Positions 13,344-15,895 of a stretch of 15,895 bases of DNA are shown piece after piece. The notes below the pieces were generated by a model. It was not told the DNA's origin and ran no database searches. It worked only from the letters and a program-made list of their open reading frames with translations. How positions within the stretch are numbered: position 1 is the stretch's first letter; each line of letters begins with the position of its first letter. The position numbers and the translations under genes are program-made. Location: NCBI GenBank assembly GCA_046861615.1, contig JBHHUS010000042.1:1-15895 (forward strand), read 5' to 3'. This DNA comes from CAZNUM01 sp046861615. GTDB taxonomy: Bacteria > Fidelibacterota > Marinisomatia > Marinisomatales > TCS55.

Positions 13344-13850
13344 TTACGATTCATCGTCCTTATCCTCAGGGCCGTCCTCCATCATATTTCCCTTCATTTT
13401 CATCATGGACTTTTCTCCCCCGGGCATCATTCCTTTCATGTGGCCGGACTTATCGCCCTTTCCCATCATTCTGGAACAACCGGACATGGCTCCGCTGCCT
13501 ATGGATTGGCATTTCCCCCGGTCGCCCATCATCATTTTATCGCAGCCACCTCCCATCATTCCCATCATACCCTGATGGCCCGACATCATGCCACCCATCA
13601 TACCACCGTGGTTTGTGCACATTTGACCGGCAGAAGCAGATTTAAACGCACCATCTTCCCAGTATTTCAGGGAGTAATAAGTGGTACACAGCAGTGTAAG
13701 TACGGCAGCCACCGTAATCAGGTAACCTAGGAATTTCCCGGTGGTCTTAAGACCGGTATTTTCCATGGATTGACTTTTACTCAAGACCCAGAACCCTACT
13801 CCAATGGCGATCAGGGCCAGGGCTACGGCAATATCAGCGTGAAAGATCAT
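13344..13850 (-). CDS. Two-TM protein with Met/His/Cys-rich tail
   Basis: 168 residues. Two transmembrane helices (about 5-24 and 39-60) are followed by a tail of about 90 residues that contains 23 Met, four Cys and several His and Gly. Examples are NHGGMMGGMMSGHQGMMGMM, CDKMMMGDRGKC and MSGCSRMMGKGDKSGHMKGM. Met-rich and Met/His repeats bind Cu+ in periplasmic copper proteins such as PcoC, CopC, CusB/CusF and CTR-type transporters. The tail is low-complexity, so homology is unclear. ATG at 13850 with AGAGGAG about 7 nt upstream. It likely stores or delivers copper at the inner membrane; the tail's orientation is not certain from sequence. The segment between the helices is short (about 14 residues), so both termini are on the same side. 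Confidence 0.8.
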   Translation of the reverse strand: MIFHADIAVALALIAIGVGFWVLSKSQSMENTGLKTTGKFLGYLITVAAVLTLLCTTYYSLKYWEDGAFKSASAGQMCTNHGGMMGGMMSGHQGMMGMMGGGCDKMMMGDRGKCQSIGSGAMSGCSRMMGKGDKSGHMKGMMPGGEKSMMKMKGNMMEDGPEDKDDES

Positions 13851-13865
13851 TTCAGACTCCTCTTG

Positions 13866-14351
13866 TTATTCAGTTGTAAAGTGGGTGACCATACCATCAC
13901 CAAGCATGGAACCATGGTCCATCATCCCGCCCATCATCATGGTTCCCTGATGATCTTCCGACTCCATCCCTTCCATCAGGCAGATTGAATACAGAGTCGA
14001 ATCTATCAATCCCGAGTCGGGATGAAACATCATCACCGTAAGGTCATCATTCCAGGTATACTGTCCGGCTACATCCCCCAGGGTCGATCCGCCCATCATA
14101 TCCATCATGGGCATTTCGGTCAATTCACCTATATGCAAACCAAAACGGGATTCACAGGAACCGGTATCCATGGGTTGATTGAACCGGACTTCAATGGCGG
14201 TGCTTTTAGACACCTGGTTCGCCCCATTCTCAGGCGATATGGAAACTACTTCCGGTTTTACCGTCCCGGTATCTTCGCATCCATTCAATAAAAAGACCCC
14301 CAATAAAATCAACGGTATTGAAAGCAGGTAATTCTTTAATCTGGTTTTCAT
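13866..14351 (-). CDS. Met-rich Ig-like lipoprotein
   Basis: 161 residues. The lipobox is LLNGC with Cys25 after a hydrophobic signal, and the mature N-terminus is C-E-D-T. Residues about 32-125 form an SbsA/Big_5-type Ig-like domain (KPEVVSISPENGANQV, STAIEVRFNQPMDTGS), the fold used in many surface and copper-binding proteins of the FCB group. It carries Met-rich insertions: EMPMMDMMGG near 79-87 and GTMMMGGMMDHGSM in the C-terminal part. Those clusters and the genomic place suggest Cu+ binding at the outer membrane. ATG at 14351 follows AAGGAG at about 10 nt. It ends 15 nt before the start of the Met-rich two-TM gene. Confidence 0.83.
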   Translation of the reverse strand: MKTRLKNYLLSIPLILLGVFLLNGCEDTGTVKPEVVSISPENGANQVSKSTAIEVRFNQPMDTGSCESRFGLHIGELTEMPMMDMMGGSTLGDVAGQYTWNDDLTVMMFHPDSGLIDSTLYSICLMEGMESEDHQGTMMMGGMMDHGSMLGDGMVTHFTTE

Positions 14352-14397
14352 CTTATTTCAACTCCTTTTTAGTATAATTATGAATCACCGAAACATC

Positions 14398-14751
14398 CTA
14401 ACCTTTATAGTGGCCGTAAGCCGCTTTGACCAAGTCCACGATTTCAGCATCGGTGGCCCCTTTCTGACGATTGACTTCGATAAAACGTTTGGTAGCCAGA
14501 GCCGTGGGACAGGAACATTCCGCCAGAATGTCATCACAGGCGCCACAAGAACAATCGAATTTTTCAGCGATGTTAACTGTGGGAACCGTATACACCGGTG
14601 CTTCCGCCTGAACCGACGTTGTCCGTTCACTCCTTGGATTCAGGTAAAGTCCGATGGTTATTCCCATCAGTAAGATGGCCAGCCACAGGGTGTATTTAAT
14701 TCCATTGTTTTCAGTGGCAATGCCTTTTTGAATTCTTTTTCTCGGTTTCAT
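14398..14751 (-). CDS. Membrane-anchored CcmH-like Cys-rich protein
   Basis: 117 residues. A basic N-terminus and one transmembrane helix (about 18-37) are followed by a linker and a Cys cluster FDCSCGACDDILAECSCPTA (Cys67, 69, 72, 79, 81). A helical segment then ends in KGATDAEIVDLVKAAYG. The arrangement of Cys knot plus GxxxxEIVxxVxxxYG resembles CcmH/NrfF thiol-oxidoreductase-like domains of cytochrome c assembly, but with more Cys. It may hold Cu+ or act on thiols of exported copper proteins (inference). ATG at 14751 has a strong GGAGGA 6 nt upstream and lies 25 nt after copA. A PCYCGC-type or zinc-ribbon fold is the alternative. Confidence 0.7.
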   Translation of the reverse strand: MKPRKRIQKGIATENNGIKYTLWLAILLMGITIGLYLNPRSERTTSVQAEAPVYTVPTVNIAEKFDCSCGACDDILAECSCPTALATKRFIEVNRQKGATDAEIVDLVKAAYGHYKG

Positions 14752-14776
14752 TATTCTTCCTCCAACAATCGATGGA

Positions 14777-15895
14777 TTACAGTTTGACTGATCGCAACCT
14801 CAGGGCATTCCCAATAACTGAAACGGAGCTGAAACTCATGGCAACAGCGGCAATAATCGGACTCAACAGGAGTCCAAAGACAGGGTACAGGACCCCGGCG
14901 GCCACGGGCACACCAATCGTATTATAGGCGAAGGCCCAGAACAGGTTTTGCCGGATATTCCGCATGGTGATTCGACTCAGACGTCTGCCCCGGACAATTC
15001 CGCTTAAATCACCCTTCACCAGGGTCATACCGGCGCTTTCAATCGCCACGTCTGTGCCTGTGCCCATGGCGATTCCAACGTGAGCCTGAGCCAGGGCAGG
15101 CGCATCATTAATGCCGTCCCCCGCCATGGCAACAATATTTCCCGCCTCCTGGAGTCGTTTCACAACTTCATGTTTCTGGTCAGGAAGAACCTCCGCCTCA
15201 ATATCCTCGATTCCCAGCTGGCGGGCGACCGCTTCAGCCGTTGTGCGGTTATCGCCGGTCAACATGACAATCCGGATTCCTTCTTCTCGAAGATCCTCCA
15301 AAGCCCGGAGCGTGGTGGTCTTAATGGGATCAGCAATGCCGATAAACCCGGCAATCTTGTTGTCCACACCGATGAAAATGACCGTTTCTCCCGCCTGACG
15401 TCTTTCTTCCACCTGCGGTTCCAGGGCAGTCAGGTCAAGGCCCAGATCCTGCATAAATTTATAATTCCCAATGACGACCGGTTTTTTATTGATCAGACCG
15501 CGGACACCCTTCCCGGTTGTGGATTCAAACTCTTCCACTTTGGAGAGGGATAAATTCCGATCCTTGGCCGCTTTCACCACCGCTTCTGCGAGGGGGTGTT
15601 CACTGGCCTGTTCCAGGCTGGCAGACAGGGCCAATAATTCATCCTTGGAATATCCCGACTCGGCTTCGATGGTCACGACACGGGGTTTCCCTTCCGTCAG
15701 GGTCCCTGTTTTGTCCACCACCAGGGTGTTGACCTTCTCCATAATTTCCAGCACTTCTGCGTTTTTAATCAACACTCCCGCCATGGCTCCCCGGCCGGTG
15801 CCCACCATAATTGACATGGGCGTAGCCAGTCCAAGGGCACACGGACAGGCAATAATCAGGACCGCTACCGCATTCACCAGGGCAAATGCCAGTCG
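14777..15895 (-). CDS. copA: Cu+-exporting P1B-type ATPase, C-terminal part
   Basis: 372 residues are open to the window edge, so the N-terminal metal-binding and first membrane segments are outside. Motifs in order (numbered from the first residue in the window): CPC metal site ACPCALG (17-19), phosphorylation motif DKTGTLT (Asp61), HP motif SEHPLAEA (100-101), TGDN (213-216) and GDGINDAPAL (from 258). The TM7 site AYNTIG (Tyr-Asn 324-325) and TM8 site MSFSS (353-357) follow. The CPC, YN and MxxSS set is the known signature of P1B-1 Cu+ pumps, distinguishing it from Zn/Cd/Pb pumps. It exports Cu+ from the cytoplasm to the periplasm using ATP. It is the most upstream gene of the nine-gene cluster seen here; its promoter and any regulator lie outside. 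Confidence 0.97.
   Translation of the reverse strand, partial: RLAFALVNAVAVLIIACPCALGLATPMSIMVGTGRGAMAGVLIKNAEVLEIMEKVNTLVVDKTGTLTEGKPRVVTIEAESGYSKDELLALSASLEQASEHPLAEAVVKAAKDRNLSLSKVEEFESTTGKGVRGLINKKPVVIGNYKFMQDLGLDLTALEPQVEERRQAGETVIFIGVDNKIAGFIGIADPIKTTTLRALEDLREEGIRIVMLTGDNRTTAEAVARQLGIEDIEAEVLPDQKHEVVKRLQEAGNIVAMAGDGINDAPALAQAHVGIAMGTGTDVAIESAGMTLVKGDLSGIVRGRRLSRITMRNIRQNLFWAFAYNTIGVPVAAGVLYPVFGLLLSPIIAAVAMSFSSVSVIGNALRLRSVKL

Noticed and set aside
12704..13730. Overlapping plus-strand frames opposite the SHOCT, DUF302 and Met-rich genes
   Set aside because: Antisense shadows: composition follows the reverse complement of the well-supported minus-strand genes.
1..15895. tRNA, rRNA, CRISPR array, insertion sequence or prophage
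   Set aside because: No cloverleaf-like or rRNA-like sequence, no regularly spaced repeats, and no transposase, integrase or phage genes were seen on either strand.

Overview
The window is a chromosomal segment from a Gram-negative, probably uncultured bacterium of the Fibrobacterota-Chlorobiota-Bacteroidota (FCB) superphylum. Candidate lineages are Neomarinimicrobiota, Calditrichota or Ignavibacteria, but the sequence alone cannot decide. The clues are a type IX secretion C-terminal sorting domain with its PNPFN lead-in, a TonB-dependent receptor with a carboxypeptidase-regulatory-like N-terminus, several signal peptides ending in Ala-Gln, and four upstream regions that fit the Bacteroidota-type -33/-7 promoter (TTTG, 20 bp, TAnnTTTG). 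Every gene I can support lies on the minus strand, so the window reads from high to low coordinates.

Right half (15895 to 9450): a copper-handling cluster of nine tightly spaced genes. It starts with the C-terminal half of a Cu+-exporting P1B ATPase (copA, cut by the window edge). Then come a membrane-anchored Cys-rich CcmH-like protein, a Met-rich Ig-like lipoprotein, a two-TM protein with a Met/His/Cys-rich tail, a DUF302 protein, a small SHOCT membrane protein, a secreted TRASH/YHS-like protein, a TonB-dependent receptor, and a secreted protein with two heavy-metal-binding (CPM...CxxCGM) modules. Together they place Met/Cys metal-binding proteins in the inner membrane, the periplasm and the lipoprotein layer, plus one outer-membrane receptor. 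This suggests an envelope-spanning copper detoxification or trafficking system. Several members have no assigned biochemical role.

Middle (9308 to 4996): a two-gene unit of a DUF2231 membrane protein fused to a concanavalin-like domain and a half-size UPF0016/GDT1 cation transporter (Mn2+/Ca2+ family). Two exported tetratricopeptide-repeat proteins follow, the larger with Lys-rich N-terminal stretches.

Left-middle (4944 to 1767): ispG of the MEP isoprenoid pathway, a small exported protein translationally coupled to it, a possible 27-residue leader peptide with a strong Shine-Dalgarno, and comM/yifB, an AAA+ ATPase of the Mg-chelatase-like family implicated in branch migration during natural transformation.

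Left (about 1680 to 1): a decayed gene remnant that keeps one reading frame but carries three internal stops and has lost its terminal stop; only its type IX sorting tail is clearly recognisable. Immediately downstream is a mazEF-type toxin-antitoxin pair whose promoter overlaps a perfect 8-bp inverted repeat. Then come about 340 bases without a convincing gene, and the first 61 codons of a lipoprotein gene cut by the window edge.
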